Source: DATAYF01 sp036272735 (lineage in GTDB: Bacteria; Chloroflexota; Ktedonobacteria; Ktedonobacterales; Ktedonobacteraceae). Taken from it: 5,261 nucleotides of DNA. Every line of letters starts with the position of its first letter. The first letter of the stretch is position 1. This document shows positions 4,708 through 5,261 of the stretch, one piece after another. A program made the translations under genes and the position numbers. The stretch covers positions 1 through 5,261 of the forward strand of contig DATAYF010000021.1 in NCBI GenBank assembly GCA_036272735.1. The letters are read 5' to 3'. A model generated the notes under the pieces. That model ran no database searches. It saw only the letters and a program-made list of their open reading frames with translations, and was not told where the DNA came from.

Positions 4708-5261
4708 GTGCGCGGCATCAGCGGCGGAAAGTGAGCGTACCGAAAGGTATCAGGGTTGTTGGAAGACCCTGTGCATACCCGACTGATCCCTGCCATTCGG
4801 CTTGAATTCCCAAAGTAAGGGGGGAGTGTAGCATGTCGGGGCCAAAGGCCACGTAAGAGGAAGTCATCGCTCCTCTGAGTGGTCAGTGCAAAGCGTGTAT
4901 GGTTAAACCTACACTGGCTGAATTCCAGTCCCTCTGGCCTATTTGCGGATGCCAGCCAAAGATGGCTGAAACGCTGGACCAGAAGATAGGGGTGTATGTA
5001 ATCTCTGCTCCTCTATCCCACTCTTCTGGCAGACTCTCTCTACGAGAGAATAGGGGCGAACGGAAGACCTGGAGCACGCTGCATCTCATTTCTGCTGAAA
5101 ATGCGGGATGCCCTACACAGAGTCACACCTGCAAGGGTACGGAAGCTCACTATTACCCAACGTACGGCCGTAATGGCTTGTGCAGACCGCTGAAACGGTA
5201 CCGACAAGAGGGATAAGCGGTGGTAACACCCATGAAACCAGTTCTGTCTGGGGGGAAGTGA
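4708..5261 (+). mobile_element. Group II intron, 5' portion (domain I to about domain III); reverse-transcriptase ORF beyond the window
   Basis: The element opens with GTGCG, the conserved 5' end of bacterial group II introns. It then forms a dense run of hairpins: GTACC/GGTAT closed by a GAAA tetraloop (4737-4750), CAGGGT/ACCCTG (4751-4771), both enclosed by ATCAG/CTGAT (4717-4721 with 4783-4787); GGCC/GGCC (4840-4850), AGAGGA/TCCTCT (4856-4876), GTGTA/TACAC (4895-4914) and TCTCTC/GAGAGA (5035-5049). Exon recognition is also visible. IBS1 GAGATG (4702-4707) touches the 5' splice site and pairs with CATCTC (5082-5087). IBS2 CGCAA (4696-4700) pairs with TTGCG (4943-4947), which lies in the loop of a CTGGC/GCCAG hairpin (4934-4955). 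ACCGCT/AGCGGT (5186-5221) may close domain III. Domain IV with the maturase/reverse transcriptase, and domains V-VI, would be to the right. Short frames inside it are not genes. The subclass is not determined. Confidence 0.72.

Noticed and set aside
4556..4786. Plus-strand 76-codon open frame before and into the intron
   Set aside because: It crosses the proposed intron 5' splice site and has odd composition, although its internal ATG at 4595 has a reasonable GGAG. It is treated as part of the repeat observation instead.
4899..5216. Plus-strand 105-codon open frame near the right edge
   Set aside because: It lies entirely within the hairpin-rich intron RNA. The sequence is explained by RNA structure and shows no reverse-transcriptase motif.

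Overview
The window looks like chromosomal DNA from a soil-type, multicellular Chloroflexota such as the Ktedonobacteria. This is an inference from the style of the genes: GT39 / GT2 / GtrA glycosylation genes, an OmpR/BaeS-type two-component pair, mid-range GC and a group II intron. No marker gene here fixes the taxonomy. There is no tRNA, rRNA or CRISPR array.

Left arm (1-1680, minus strand). Three co-oriented genes are read right to left. The first is a GtrA-family four-helix membrane protein with a TTG start behind a strong Shine-Dalgarno. The second is a DPM1-like GT2 polyprenyl-phosphate glycosyltransferase. The third is the start of a GT39-type GT-C membrane glycosyltransferase that runs off the left edge. 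Together they match the three-part logic of Gtr-type envelope glycosylation: charge a lipid carrier with sugar, flip it, and transfer the sugar outside the membrane.

Centre (1681-2235). This is a 555-bp AT-rich divergent intergenic region. It holds a perfect 22-bp tandem duplication made of CTTTATA / CTTCTATA half-sites at about 11-bp phasing. It abuts a TATACT -10-like box ahead of the response regulator, and is a good candidate for an OmpR/PhoB-type operator. An 8-bp tandem repeat and a possible distal sigma70 promoter are also present.

Centre-right (2236-4375, plus strand). An OmpR/PhoB-family response regulator is followed by a BaeS-like HAMP sensor histidine kinase whose most likely start overlaps the regulator's last codons. 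Both proteins keep all core catalytic motifs. The pair is probably autoregulated and translationally coupled. Its signal is unknown. Its position divergent from the glycosylation operon makes envelope control a reasonable but unproven idea.

Right arm (4376-5261). About 330 bp of non-coding DNA includes a near-identical 20-bp sequence present twice, each copy shaped like a ribosome binding site plus start codon (ATG, then GTG). A densely structured RNA follows to the window end. It starts GTGCG at 4708 and carries candidate IBS1/IBS2-EBS1/EBS2 pairings, which marks it as the 5' part of a group II intron. The intron-encoded reverse transcriptase and the 3' end would lie past the window. The intron appears to interrupt whatever begins at the GTG at 4662.
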